From: Pseudalkalibacillus hwajinpoensis
GTDB lineage: Bacteria > Bacillota > Bacilli > Bacillales > Guptibacillaceae
Direction of reading: 5' to 3'
Assembly (NCBI RefSeq): GCF_015234585.1
Contig: NZ_JADFCM010000001.1
Location: 682,001 to 746,000 of the forward strand
DNA length: 64,000 nt
A model generated the notes under the pieces. It made no database searches. It saw only the letters and a program-made list of their open reading frames with translations, and was not told the DNA's origin. Below are positions 15,122 through 24,820 of this stretch, one piece after another; the first letter of the stretch is position 1, and each line of letters opens with the position of its first letter. The position numbers and the translations under genes were made by a program.

Positions 15122-15245
15122 TGTTATCTAGTTAACTGAGCGTTTGAGAGGATTTATTCATTACGTCATTATTAAGCTTTTATGGACAAAAGTCCTAAAA
15201 TATCTACAAATTATCAAAAAATTTCACAATTTTAACAGTTAAAGA

Positions 15246-15274
15246 TTGACTCTTAATCTCTTTATAATTAAACT
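15246..15274 (+). promoter_or_regulatory. Putative SigA promoter of the large protease gene
   Basis: TTGACT (15246-15251), 17-bp spacer, TAAACT (15269-15274). Confidence 0.45.
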
Positions 15275-15320
15275 GAAAATAGTGAATTATTATAATAATT
15301 CCGCTCATAAGGAGGATCGA

Positions 15321-15356
15321 TTGCAGGAACTTCACAAATTACTAAGGGGGATTTAA
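15321..15356 (+). CDS. Possible 11-codon leader peptide (uORF)
   Basis: TTG start with a near-perfect aaggagg site (5-nt spacing), product MQELHKLLRGI. Its stop (15354-15356) lies inside the spacer between the protease gene's own aaggggg and its ATG at 15361. Translation of the short frame would cover that site, so it could couple or tune expression. Too short for statistics. Confidence 0.35.
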   Translation: MQELHKLLRGI

Positions 15357-15360
15357 TTAA

Positions 15361-18300
15361 ATGACGTTTAAGAAAAAAGTCCTAACTATTGTTGCGGGCG
15401 CTTCTCTTGTTGCTTCTTCATTCGCGGGAATGACGTATAATCCAGAAAAAGCTGAGGCTGCTTTAACAGAAACGAAGAAATTTAAGCTTCCTGTCACACA
15501 GGAGATTGCCTCACTTGCTGCAAGTGAACAATCAAAACAGGAATTGATTATTGTTGCAAACGAACACGGTGGGGCTGATCTTACAAAAGAGCTTGAAAAA
15601 CTTGGAGTGAAAGTAAAGAAGAATACAAACAACTACTTGTATCTTGCTGAAGTTCCAACAAATAAAGTTCTGCAGGTATATCGTTTAGACTCTGTTGGTA
15701 TGCTCGGGGCGAACAATGAAATCGTGCTGGATGAAGGTCCGAAAGAAGATACTGATCTTAAACCGAAAGTGAAAAACCCTGAAGATGTTGTTAAACCTGC
15801 AACCGAAGAAACTCACTCAGCAACCGGTGTTGATGAATTCCACGACAAGTATGATGGAACAGGAGTGAAAGTAGGGATTATTGACACTGGTGTCGATCCA
15901 GGCCACGAAGCCTTTACTCAATATAATGAAAAAGGCGAAATTATTTCTTCTAAAATTAAAGGCGTCGTAGATACAGTAGGAGAAGGAGACGTGTGGTTTC
16001 AGCAGGAAGCAGCTGAAGGCGACTCTATTACTGTAGAAGAAGACACATATAAAACAGAAGGTATTGATGCGGAAGACGATACATATTATTTCGGTACGTT
16101 GAATCCAGCATCTTATGATGTAGATGGAAAAGGCAAGCCGTTGTATAGAGACTTAAATGGAGATGGAACAGGAGATGCTAATTTCGATGTTCTTCTCGTA
16201 GATGACAAAGTCTATATCGATATCGATCAGGACAAAGATTTCACTGACGAAAAAGCATATGGCGAGGGCGATGTTGATAACATGGACCTTAACCCCGAAG
16301 ACAAAGTAGCTGGTGCTAACTTTAGAATTGCAAGTCCTAGTCCTACTTATCAAGGTCATCAATTCCCAGATTCAACATTGTATCCATTCCCAGTTGCGAC
16401 AATTTTCTTTGATGGTGACGGTCATGGTACACACGTATCTGGTATTACGGCTGCAAATGGGCCAGACCGAGAAAATGAAACTGGCGCTGTAGCAGCTGAA
16501 GGTGTAGCACCTGGGGCAGATCTATACGGTCTAAAAGTATTTGACTCCGCCGGCAGAACTTACGGCTGGAGTATTGCCAATGCAATGTATCTTGCTGCTG
16601 TACCTGAAGAGTTAGGTGGATTTGGTACAGATGTCGTAAACATGAGTCTTGGCTCCTCACCAGACCTTAATGATGGATCCGGTGCTTATGCGAAAATCAT
16701 TGAAGATATGGGCGAGCTATTCGATACGATTTATGTCACTTCTGCTGGTAATGATGGACCCGGCGTGGATTCTGTAGGTGCTCCTGGTGATGGAGTGAAA
16801 GCTCTTTCGATTGGAGCATACATTAACAGTAAGATGTGGGCAACTGAGTATGGATACTACCCATATGGGAAAAATGCAGATGGATCTCCAGTACAAGGTG
16901 AAGGTTTATGGTACTTCTCTGCAAACGGACCGACGGAAGATGGTCAACAAAAACCAGACTTTGTGGCACCGGGATCTGCTTATGCTTCTTTCCCAGAGCA
17001 TTTAGGTAATTACGAAGTTCTTCAAGGGACAAGTATGTCTTCTCCATATGTAGCCGGAGCGGTAGCAACACTAAAGCAAGCTGCCCTTAAAGATCGTATT
17101 CCATTCGATTATGAGCTTGCTCGTGAAGCACTTATTCAAACAGCTGTTCATGTGGACGGCTACACTCGTGTTCAAGAAGGTGCTGGTCTAATTGATGTAC
17201 CCGCAGCCTATGAATACATTCGCAAGCATTTTATTAATGAAGTAAAAGAAGTCAATGTAACGGTTTACCACGGTGAAAAAGTTTCTGGTGGACCAGGACT
17301 TTATGTTCGAAACAAAGAAGTACCTGAAGAAGTTAAAGTAATGGTAGAAAACCCAACAGATGAGACGAAAAACCTTAACATTTCATCAAACTCTGATTGG
17401 TTTACTCCTTCTGTGAAAAGCATTAAACTTGCACCAGGTGAATTTAAGGAAATGACTGTGAAGTATGATAAGAGCAAGATGAATATTGGTGTTAATGCAG
17501 GCACACTTTTGATCGATGATCCAGATACCGCTTATGCAGAAGCACGTTCTTTCCAAACCATCATACTTGGAGAAGACTTTACTTCTGAAGATCGTTTCCG
17601 TTTAACACATGAAGATGAAGTGCAGTCTTCGAAGACGAAGAGTTATTTCTTTAACGTTGAAGAAGGCGCACAAGAAGTGCGATTTGCCTTGGAAGCTCTT
17701 AAAGAAAACGATGAATTCCAGGGACGTGTTCGCATGCTTGTTATGAATCCTGATGGTGATCAGGTTAACGCATTCCAGGGGTATGCTGGTTATGATGGTA
17801 TTGGCGTAGAAGACTATGTTGCGAAAAGTCCAAAGTCTGGTGTTTGGGAAGTAGCGGTCTATGGTACTGCAGCTCCAAAAGACGACCTTGATATGAACAA
17901 ATTTAAACTAGAAGCATTCGTTCAGGATATTGTATCTAGCCCAGGAAGAATTGCGCTTGGTAGCGCTATGCCGGGAAGTGAAGTATCTAAATCTGTCACA
18001 TTTGAAAACTACTTATCTACGAAACGCTCAGTAGAAGTAGTAGGCGGCGCATTTAGTAAGCCTGAAACAATGAAAAGCCGTGAAACAGTCAAAGGTGAAG
18101 GTGGCGTCTATGATAAGACAATGACCTTGAAGAATAATATTTCTCTCGATGTAGCAATCGGCAATACGAGTGATGCGGGCGATGATCTTGATCTTTACCT
18201 TTATCGTTCAAAAGATGGTAAAACGATTGGGGATTATATTGCCATTGATGCAGACGGAGATTCTGAAGAATCGTTCTCTGTTAAAAATCTTCCAGATGGT

Positions 18301-19512
18301 GAATATACAATCCGTGTAGAAGGTTATTCAACGGTTGGAGATACTACAGATTTCGACCTCTCTGTTACAGAAGCGAAAGTGCTTGAAGCTGGTGAAAAAG
18401 GTGCCGGTAAGATTGAAGTTACTGGTAAGTCTAGCTTTGATTTAGGGGTAGGTAAGAAAGCAACGACGGATGTGAAAATTACGACACCAGAAAATAGTGG
18501 TAAATATACAGCTGGAGTATTCTTGAAAGATAAAGCGACTGGTGAAGTTCTTTCAATCGTACCGGTTGAAACAGATGGCGATATGGTAGAAGTGGTAGCA
18601 GGGGACAATCGCTTTGAAACAGCTATTGAAGTATCAAAGCAAATGTACCCAGAAGGTACTACTGCTGATACAGTATTCATCGCAACTGGATTTAATTTCC
18701 CGGATGCACTATCTGCTGGACCATTAGCAAGTGCTTACGATGCACCAATTTTACTTGCTAATAAAGATGGTATGCTTTCAGATGAAGTTCTAAACGAAAT
18801 TTCTCGCCTAAAAGCTAAGAATGTGATGATTCTTGGTGGCGAAAATGCAATCTCGAAGAAAGTAAACACTCAGCTTGCAAACATTGGCGTAAGTACAGCT
18901 GATATCGAGCGCCTTAGCGGAGACACTCGTTATGATACGAACGTTCAAATTATTAATAAGCTTGCTGAAAAAGGTTCAACTAGTAAAGCGGTCTTCCTTG
19001 CTACTGGTAAAAACTTCGCAGATGCCCTAAGTGCAGCTTCCATTGCTGGTGCTAACGATATGCCAATTGTACTGACTGATGGAAAAACGCTTACTGAAGA
19101 TGCGAAAAAGCTAATGAAAGGTAAGCAAGTATATGTTCTTGGTGGGGATGCGGTAATCTCAGATGAGGTAGTTGATATGACTGATGAACTATCGCTTACG
19201 ACAAAACGCCTTGCGGGAGCAAACCGTTTTGGTACGCTTGTTGAAATTCATAAAGAACTAGGTACAAATACAGATCAACTGTTTGTTGCAAATGGAATGA
19301 ACTTCCCGGATGCACTTGCAGCTGCACCACTTGTTGTGAAAGATCAAGGTAGTATGTTCCTTGTGAAGAGTGATGAAATCCCGAAAGAGATTGAATCTTA
19401 TCTTGTTAAGTACTTTACAACAACGGATGTATCTGGAGCGAAAGTGCTTGGTGGAGAAAATGCCGTGAACAAAGATGTGAAAAATCAACTAAACAAATGG
19501 TTAAATAAGTAA
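15361..19512 (+). CDS. Large surface subtilase of pyrolysin/TPPII type with CWB2 repeats
   Basis: 1383 residues. Signal peptide MTFKKKVLTIVAGASLVASS with cleavage near AEA-AL. Catalytic D175 (GIIDTGVDPGHEA), H355 (GDGHGTHVSG) and S558 (QGTSMSSPYVAG), with N near 463 (AGNDGPG). D and H are about 180 residues apart, against about 30 in subtilisin. A D-H insertion is the hallmark of pyrolysin and tripeptidyl-peptidase II. The insert is acidic and has two Ca-loop-like stretches (DLNGDGTGD and DIDQDKDFTDE). Beta-rich and PPC-like domains follow (about 620-1070), then three CWB2 units (about 1080-1383). A protease of this size is probably a major surface protein. Confidence 0.9.
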   Translation: MTFKKKVLTIVAGASLVASSFAGMTYNPEKAEAALTETKKFKLPVTQEIASLAASEQSKQELIIVANEHGGADLTKELEKLGVKVKKNTNNYLYLAEVPTNKVLQVYRLDSVGMLGANNEIVLDEGPKEDTDLKPKVKNPEDVVKPATEETHSATGVDEFHDKYDGTGVKVGIIDTGVDPGHEAFTQYNEKGEIISSKIKGVVDTVGEGDVWFQQEAAEGDSITVEEDTYKTEGIDAEDDTYYFGTLNPASYDVDGKGKPLYRDLNGDGTGDANFDVLLVDDKVYIDIDQDKDFTDEKAYGEGDVDNMDLNPEDKVAGANFRIASPSPTYQGHQFPDSTLYPFPVATIFFDGDGHGTHVSGITAANGPDRENETGAVAAEGVAPGADLYGLKVFDSAGRTYGWSIANAMYLAAVPEELGGFGTDVVNMSLGSSPDLNDGSGAYAKIIEDMGELFDTIYVTSAGNDGPGVDSVGAPGDGVKALSIGAYINSKMWATEYGYYPYGKNADGSPVQGEGLWYFSANGPTEDGQQKPDFVAPGSAYASFPEHLGNYEVLQGTSMSSPYVAGAVATLKQAALKDRIPFDYELAREALIQTAVHVDGYTRVQEGAGLIDVPAAYEYIRKHFINEVKEVNVTVYHGEKVSGGPGLYVRNKEVPEEVKVMVENPTDETKNLNISSNSDWFTPSVKSIKLAPGEFKEMTVKYDKSKMNIGVNAGTLLIDDPDTAYAEARSFQTIILGEDFTSEDRFRLTHEDEVQSSKTKSYFFNVEEGAQEVRFALEALKENDEFQGRVRMLVMNPDGDQVNAFQGYAGYDGIGVEDYVAKSPKSGVWEVAVYGTAAPKDDLDMNKFKLEAFVQDIVSSPGRIALGSAMPGSEVSKSVTFENYLSTKRSVEVVGGAFSKPETMKSRETVKGEGGVYDKTMTLKNNISLDVAIGNTSDAGDDLDLYLYRSKDGKTIGDYIAIDADGDSEESFSVKNLPDGEYTIRVEGYSTVGDTTDFDLSVTEAKVLEAGEKGAGKIEVTGKSSFDLGVGKKATTDVKITTPENSGKYTAGVFLKDKATGEVLSIVPVETDGDMVEVVAGDNRFETAIEVSKQMYPEGTTADTVFIATGFNFPDALSAGPLASAYDAPILLANKDGMLSDEVLNEISRLKAKNVMILGGENAISKKVNTQLANIGVSTADIERLSGDTRYDTNVQIINKLAEKGSTSKAVFLATGKNFADALSAASIAGANDMPIVLTDGKTLTEDAKKLMKGKQVYVLGGDAVISDEVVDMTDELSLTTKRLAGANRFGTLVEIHKELGTNTDQLFVANGMNFPDALAAAPLVVKDQGSMFLVKSDEIPKEIESYLVKYFTTTDVSGAKVLGGENAVNKDVKNQLNKWLNK

Positions 19513-19519
19513 TTATTCT

Positions 19520-19554
19520 AAAAAGCCGCTCTCTTAAAAAAGAGCGGCTTTTTT
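19520..19554 (+). terminator. Terminator of the large protease gene
   Basis: Stem aaaagccgctct/agagcggctttt followed by T. Confidence 0.9.
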
Positions 19555-19610
19555 AATTTATACTTGCAATCATTTTCCCTTTATTACAATAATATTAATA
19601 GATACCATTA

Positions 19611-19617
19611 TTCGACA
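19611..19617 (-). promoter_or_regulatory. Spo0A box (0A box)
   Basis: TTCGACA on the plus strand, 18 bp before ATG 19635, next to the ribosome site. Confidence 0.4.
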
Positions 19618-19634
19618 GATTTCAGGGGGAATGT

Positions 19635-20426
19635 ATGAAGAATGTAGTATTATTGATTGCGATCATTGGGTGTCTAGCACTTGTAATAGCTGGAAAATTT
19701 CATTGGGACGATAAGATTGCCCAAACAGGTGAGACTGTTAGTGCAGAAGTCGATTCAAACTCGAATGTAGATACTCGAAACAGTGAACTTAATGAAAAGC
19801 CGGTAAGTGATAAGGATTTAAAAAAACTTGTTTCCAATTTTCCAGAGCAGGTACAGGAGAAAATAATGTCTTCTAATGATCCGATTTCAGTCGCTATTGT
19901 TGGGTCTGAATCGATTGGAACAAAGAAAAATGGACTCAAGCAAAGCGTTGAAAAAGGTTTGGAAGAGTCGTTTTGGAAAGGGGCTTTTACTGTGGAGGTG
20001 TTCACCTTCGAAGAAGCGACAACAAAGACGATTGTTCAGGATGAGTTATATGATGATGTTATCGACGAAAAGCCAGATATTGTTGTATTAGAAGCCTTTA
20101 CGTTAAATGACAATGGGAAGGTTATTATTGATGAAGGGCACAAGAATCTTTCGACTGTTATGTCAGAATTAAACGAGTCGTTACCTGGTGTGAGCATTAT
20201 GCTAATGCCCTCTAACCCAATTGCGGACCCCGGCTATTATAATATTCAAATCAATGCGTTAGGAAATTATGCTGAGGCGAATGACCTGATTTATTTGGAT
20301 CATTGGTCAGTCTGGCCAGTTGTTGATAGTACAGAAATAGAAGACTATTTAGTAGACTCAAGGCCAAATGATAAAGGCTTTGACGTTTGGGGAGAATTTA
20401 TCGTGGATTATTTCAGTGGTCACTAA
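19635..20426 (+). CDS. SGNH/GDSL-hydrolase-like secreted protein
   Basis: 263 residues with an N-terminal membrane anchor or signal (VVLLIAIIGCLALVIAG), then a polar linker. The core has SVAIVGSESIGTKKNG, matching the position of the GDS block with S, a PDIVVLEAFTLND block like the SGNH asparagine region, and a late DVWGEFIVDYF. Relatives in bacilli lie beside polysaccharide genes and may be O-acyl esterases or transferases. The catalytic H of a canonical DxxH near the C-terminus is not obvious, so activity is uncertain. Confidence 0.65.
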   Translation: MKNVVLLIAIIGCLALVIAGKFHWDDKIAQTGETVSAEVDSNSNVDTRNSELNEKPVSDKDLKKLVSNFPEQVQEKIMSSNDPISVAIVGSESIGTKKNGLKQSVEKGLEESFWKGAFTVEVFTFEEATTKTIVQDELYDDVIDEKPDIVVLEAFTLNDNGKVIIDEGHKNLSTVMSELNESLPGVSIMLMPSNPIADPGYYNIQINALGNYAEANDLIYLDHWSVWPVVDSTEIEDYLVDSRPNDKGFDVWGEFIVDYFSGH

Positions 20427-20432
20427 ATAGGT

Positions 20433-20468
20433 AGCCTTCCTTATGAATAGGAAGGCTTTTGCTTTTTT
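20433..20468 (+). terminator. Terminator
   Basis: Stem agccttcc/ggaaggct followed by ttttgctttttt. Confidence 0.85.
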
Positions 20469-20530
20469 ATGTGTGTTTTAATAAGATGGTACTAAACGTG
20501 CACCATCATTCGACCAAAAGGAGAGTCAAC

Positions 20531-21673
20531 ATGGCACCTGTTAAAGTAATGAGTGTATTTGGGACAAGACCTGAAGCGATAAAAATGGCGCCGCTAGTGA
20601 ACGAATTAAAAAAGCATCCACAATTTATTACGCCACTTGTTGCTGTAACAGCGCAACATCGAGAAATGCTTGATCAAGTTTTATCTATCTTTGAGATAGA
20701 GCCAGATTATGACCTCAATATCATGAAAAGCAAACAGACGCTTGCTGATATTACAACGCGAGCCTTAAATGGTCTAGATTCGATCATGAAGGAAGAAAAG
20801 CCCGATCTCGTACTTGTTCATGGTGATACCACGACGACGTTTGCTGCAAGTCTAGCTGCTTTTTATAATCAAGTAGCTGTAGGTCACGTGGAAGCTGGTC
20901 TAAGGTCTTTTAATAAGATGTCGCCATATCCAGAAGAAATGAACCGTATGATGACCGGTGTGCTTGCTGATTTGCATTTTGCACCGACGATGCGAGCATT
21001 TGATAATTTATATAATGAAGGAAAAGATACAGAACATATTTATATTACTGGAAATACAGCAATTGACGCTTTGAAGCATACTGTGAAAGAGGATTATTCT
21101 CATTCACTTTTAGAACAAATTGATGGCAAGAGAATGATCCTGCTTACTTCACACCGACGAGAAAATCATGGAGAACCTATGAGGAATATTTTTCAAGCAG
21201 TTCGCCGTATTATAAATGAATATGATGATGTGCATGTGGTGTTCCCTGTTCATTTAAATCCAGCTATTAGACAGTTAGCGGATGAAGTGCTAGGTGGACA
21301 GTCACGTGTTCATTTAACTGAACCTCTTGACGTGATTGATTTTCATAATTTTGCATCAAGAGCTACGTTGATCTTAACGGATTCAGGTGGTGTGCAAGAA
21401 GAAGCCCCATCTCTTGGCTCACCTGTTCTTGTATTAAGAGAAAATACGGAAAGACCTGAAGGCGTATCAGCGGGTACACTAAAACTTGTTGGAACGGATG
21501 AAGAGACGATCTATTCCACGGCATCGACTCTTCTCACAAATAAGGAAGAGTATTACAAAATGTCTCAAGCATCTAATCCTTATGGAGACGGTGAAGCATC
21601 TAAGCGAATCGTTGAGGCGATTTTATATTATTATGGAGTATCTGAAACGAAGCCCGCACCATTTGTTGAATAA
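20531..21673 (+). CDS. mnaA: UDP-N-acetylglucosamine 2-epimerase
   Basis: 380 residues from ATG 20531, which has aaaggagagtcaac; the frame extends to 20459 without support. The opening VMSVFGTRPEAIKMAPLV and the motifs GDTTTTFAASLAAFY, GHVEAGLRS, TSHRREN and DSGGVQEEAPSLG with the late RENTERPEG are diagnostic of WecB/MnaA. The enzyme interconverts UDP-GlcNAc and UDP-ManNAc, the precursor of the teichoic-acid linkage unit and, with the WecC-like dehydrogenase at 27650, of UDP-ManNAcA. It stands alone between terminators, close to the surface-polymer locus. Confidence 0.95.
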   Translation: MAPVKVMSVFGTRPEAIKMAPLVNELKKHPQFITPLVAVTAQHREMLDQVLSIFEIEPDYDLNIMKSKQTLADITTRALNGLDSIMKEEKPDLVLVHGDTTTTFAASLAAFYNQVAVGHVEAGLRSFNKMSPYPEEMNRMMTGVLADLHFAPTMRAFDNLYNEGKDTEHIYITGNTAIDALKHTVKEDYSHSLLEQIDGKRMILLTSHRRENHGEPMRNIFQAVRRIINEYDDVHVVFPVHLNPAIRQLADEVLGGQSRVHLTEPLDVIDFHNFASRATLILTDSGGVQEEAPSLGSPVLVLRENTERPEGVSAGTLKLVGTDEETIYSTASTLLTNKEEYYKMSQASNPYGDGEASKRIVEAILYYYGVSETKPAPFVE

Positions 21674-21680
21674 ATGATGA

Positions 21681-21716
21681 GAAGCCTTTCTGCTTAGAGT
21701 GCAGAAAGGCTTTTTT
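21681..21716 (+). terminator. Terminator of mnaA
   Basis: Stem agcctttctgc/gcagaaaggct followed by six T. Confidence 0.9.
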
Positions 21717-21832
21717 GATGCAAATGTTATATCATCCAAATCACACATTTTAGAATAATTTGTCAAGGAGCATAGAAGTTCCAGTCATACTATAATAAAA
21801 TGTAATAGATTACCATGATAGGAGAGTGGGAT

Positions 21833-23914
21833 ATGAAGAAAAGGTTAATTGTTCATTTTTTTCTTTTGTTGATCGTGTTTTTGTTCAGTCCGTCATTTGC
21901 TGCAGCAGAAAAATACATAGTTATTGATCCGGGACATGGGGGACGTTTTACAGGTACGTCTGGTTATTCTGGGGATCAAACAGGCTTTTATGAAAAAGTT
22001 GGGACACTTGAAATCGGTTTAAAACTAAAAGAAAAATTGCAAGGAACCGATATCAAGGTATTTATGACAAGACAAACGGATCGAGATTTTGCGAAGGATT
22101 CAAAGGAAGATTTGATTGAAAGAACGAAAATCGCAAACAATTACGTAAAGGGGAATAATGACAATTCACTTTTTATCTCCATTCATCACAATGCCTACCC
22201 TTTTAGCACGCTCGTAAAAGGATATGAAACCTACTATTATAGTAAAGCGGCAGCATGGGATGAGGAATACCCACCAGATCCCATTCAAGTTAACTTTGAA
22301 TCTGAAAGTCGCAGGTTAGCTAGTATCGTTCACCCGCAAGTGCTGAGTAAAACCGGGTTGCTCGATAAGGGTATCCAAAATGATCAGGCTTTCTTTGTTA
22401 TTCGAAATGCACAGATGCCGTCTGTGCTCGTAGAACTTGGCTATATGTCAAATCCTTCAGAAGAAAATCTGATCAAAACAACCCGTTTCCAAAATGATGC
22501 AGCTGATGCGCTTGCTCAGGCTGCAATTAAATTCTTTAAAGTGTTTGAAGTGAAAGACAGTAGCGGAAATGAAATTAAGCAATTCACTTCACGAGATGAT
22601 GCGATAACCTTCGCTAAGACGCTTAAGAATGTCACGGTATTTGATAAAGATAAGCAGGAAACGATCTATGATTCTACTAAAGTAAACTATGAGGTGTTTA
22701 GTAAAGGAAAAGCTGAAGCTGAGTCGTTTACTGAGCTTTCGGATGCCATTATTTATGCAAAAGAGCGAAAAAATACGAAAGTGATTGATAAGAAGCATGG
22801 CACGGTTGAGTGGTCGAATTATTTAACGCGCCCTTATCAAATCCAGAACAATGATGGCTCAAGTCACGGTAATTATTATGAAAAGGGTCAGGCCATTGCA
22901 GCGGCTAAAGTAATGAAAAATGTAAAAGTGATCAATCGATCGTCTTCTGATATTCTTTGGACGAACATTTCCGGAGAAAATGTTACAAAGACTCTTAATA
23001 GTAAAACCCTCTTTGGAAGCGACCGATTTGAAACAGCTGTAAAAATATCAAAAGAAATTTATCCTAATGGATTTAAAAGTAGTAAAGAAGAAAAGACAGT
23101 TGTCCTTACGAATGGATTAGGTTATGCAGATGCCCTTTCTGTTGGCCCTCTTGCTGCCCAACTAGGAAACGCGCCTATCCTGTTAACTAGAGGCTCTTCA
23201 CTTGACCCCTTTTCCGAAAAAGAAATCAATCGATTGGGTGCTAATAAAGCCCTTTTGGTTGGTGGAGAAAATGCGATCTCAGATAAGGTTGAAAAGCAAG
23301 TGAAACAATTAGGGGTATCAGTAGAACGAATTGGTGGAATCGATCGGTATGAAACAAACTCTATGATTAATGAGAAACTTGATCATGTTGAAGGTGTGTT
23401 TGTAGCGAATGGCTTGAGCTATGCAGATGCGCTGGCAAGCGCACCAATCGCTTCATCAACCGATTGGGCGATTATTCTAACTGATAAGAAAAAAATAACA
23501 GCGGAAGCTCTCTTGTATGTAAAAGGAAAGAGAACAGCTATCCTTGGTGGCGAAGCTGCAATTTCTTCAAATCTAGAAGAACAGTTGAGAAACTTGAATG
23601 GCACTACTGTGAAGCGTTTGGCTGGCGAAACAAGATATGAAACGCTTTCTGCTATTTTAAATGAATTCAGTGATGAAATGGCATCAGACACCGTGCTCCT
23701 TTCAATAGGTCAGGACTTCCCGGATGCCCTGGTTTCTTCCGCGATTGCTTCACAAAAAGGTTCGCCGCTAATACTTGTACACGATGAATTGAATTCATCT
23801 GTTCAAGATGCTCTATTTGAATATGGAATGAAGAATCGGGTAACATCACTGTTCACTGTAGGTGGAAAAGTTCAGGATAAGCCTAAAAACCAGGTGGCTA
23901 ATCGATTGTACTAA
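21833..23914 (+). CDS. N-acetylmuramoyl-L-alanine amidase with a triple internal repeat and CWB2 repeats
   Basis: 693 residues from ATG 21833 (ggagagtgggat site). After the signal peptide (LLLIVFLFSPSFAAA) comes an Amidase_3 domain to about residue 230: zinc ligand H35 in VIDPGHGG, a second ligand in the TLEIGLKL region, SIHHNA, and the catalytic E in VELGYMSN. Residues about 235-385 hold three diverged units of about 47 residues, each with A-I-AK--KN-(K/T)V and ending I-(W/Y). Three CWB2 repeats follow (about 395-693). The domain order resembles a LytC-type autolysin with the binding repeats at the C-terminus. Confidence 0.92.
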   Translation: MKKRLIVHFFLLLIVFLFSPSFAAAEKYIVIDPGHGGRFTGTSGYSGDQTGFYEKVGTLEIGLKLKEKLQGTDIKVFMTRQTDRDFAKDSKEDLIERTKIANNYVKGNNDNSLFISIHHNAYPFSTLVKGYETYYYSKAAAWDEEYPPDPIQVNFESESRRLASIVHPQVLSKTGLLDKGIQNDQAFFVIRNAQMPSVLVELGYMSNPSEENLIKTTRFQNDAADALAQAAIKFFKVFEVKDSSGNEIKQFTSRDDAITFAKTLKNVTVFDKDKQETIYDSTKVNYEVFSKGKAEAESFTELSDAIIYAKERKNTKVIDKKHGTVEWSNYLTRPYQIQNNDGSSHGNYYEKGQAIAAAKVMKNVKVINRSSSDILWTNISGENVTKTLNSKTLFGSDRFETAVKISKEIYPNGFKSSKEEKTVVLTNGLGYADALSVGPLAAQLGNAPILLTRGSSLDPFSEKEINRLGANKALLVGGENAISDKVEKQVKQLGVSVERIGGIDRYETNSMINEKLDHVEGVFVANGLSYADALASAPIASSTDWAIILTDKKKITAEALLYVKGKRTAILGGEAAISSNLEEQLRNLNGTTVKRLAGETRYETLSAILNEFSDEMASDTVLLSIGQDFPDALVSSAIASQKGSPLILVHDELNSSVQDALFEYGMKNRVTSLFTVGGKVQDKPKNQVANRLY

Positions 23915-23953
23915 TTAAGGACTTTTATAGTTATTTTAAGTATGGAGGCCGAT

Positions 23954-24556
23954 ATGAAAAAAATAGGAATAAGTTTACTTCTAGTGATACTTCTTACGAC
24001 TGGGTGTGGGACAGCGTCATTGAAAAATGGCTCAAGTGAAACGAGTAAGGTCAGCGGAGAAACGAGCGAAAGTAGCGAAATGAATTTTATGATGTATCGA
24101 CCTGAAACAGGTGTAACCAAAACGTTCAAGTCACAAGGGAAACAGCTCTTTACAGAATACATTGTTGATCAAAATGAAGAATATATTCAAAGAGTTATTA
24201 CCCTTGGTGACATGGAAACAACTCAGGTAGTTCAATGGACGAAAAATCGAGCTTCCATCGTAGAAGAAAGTCAATCAAGTAGTAAGGAAAGTGTACTAAA
24301 TGGATACGAGTCATTAGAGGAAGTAGAGACGCTGTTCGATCGTTCCGAAAAACAAGATGGAATAGAAATAACAACGGTGGATAAAGTTGAAGTTCCTTAT
24401 GGCAGCTTTCATGACGTAATTCAAGTTACTAAAAGGCAAGATCAAATGATCATGACGATTTTCTATGCAAAAAGTGTGGGAATGATTAAGCAAGTATATG
24501 AAACAACAGAAGAAAACGCTGAAAGAGAAATAGCGGAATTAACCAAAATCGAATAA
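23954..24556 (+). CDS. Putative lipoprotein
   Basis: 200 residues from ATG 23954 (ggaggccgat site); the frame opens at 23942. Lipobox LLTTGC near residue 18 directs lipidation at that cysteine. A serine/threonine-rich linker follows, then a mostly beta domain containing VPYGSFHDVIQVTKRQ and FYAKSVGMIKQVYE, a pattern seen in small Bacillus lipoproteins with a YhfC/LolA-like fold. No enzymatic motif. Its place after the amidase gene (39 bp) suggests co-transcription and an envelope role. Confidence 0.72.
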   Translation: MKKIGISLLLVILLTTGCGTASLKNGSSETSKVSGETSESSEMNFMMYRPETGVTKTFKSQGKQLFTEYIVDQNEEYIQRVITLGDMETTQVVQWTKNRASIVEESQSSSKESVLNGYESLEEVETLFDRSEKQDGIEITTVDKVEVPYGSFHDVIQVTKRQDQMIMTIFYAKSVGMIKQVYETTEENAEREIAELTKIE

Positions 24557-24561
24557 GACAA

Positions 24562-24592
24562 TAAAAAGCAGCCGACTGGGCTGCTTTTTTAT
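24562..24592 (+). terminator. Terminator
   Basis: Stem aaaagcagcc/gggctgctttt followed by T. Confidence 0.9.
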
Positions 24593-24614
24593 TGTGGGAG
24601 AACTCCAAAAGTTA

Positions 24615-24621
24615 TTCGACA
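24615..24621 (-). promoter_or_regulatory. Spo0A box (0A box)
   Basis: TTCGACA on the plus strand, about 180 bp before the first promoter of the polymer-export operon. Confidence 0.4.
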
Positions 24622-24791
24622 AAAGATGGTAATTCAGGTTGGATTATGAAAGAATAAGTTAATCGTTTCTACTTTTTGAGAAACGTTAAGATTTTGTAAA
24701 TTACGGTTGAATAAAGGGGGAGATGAGCGAAAAAGTGTAGAGAAAAGTCGATATAGCAAGGGTTATTACCTAGGATGCCACGCTTCTGATA

Positions 24792-24820
24792 TTGGTAGAC
24801 GACAGGAGCGGAATTATATA
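24792..24820 (+). promoter_or_regulatory. Putative SigA promoter of the polymer export/synthesis operon
   Basis: TTGGTA (24792-24797), 17-bp spacer, TATATA (24815-24820). It supports a start at 24878 rather than at the upstream in-frame codon 24707. Confidence 0.5.
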
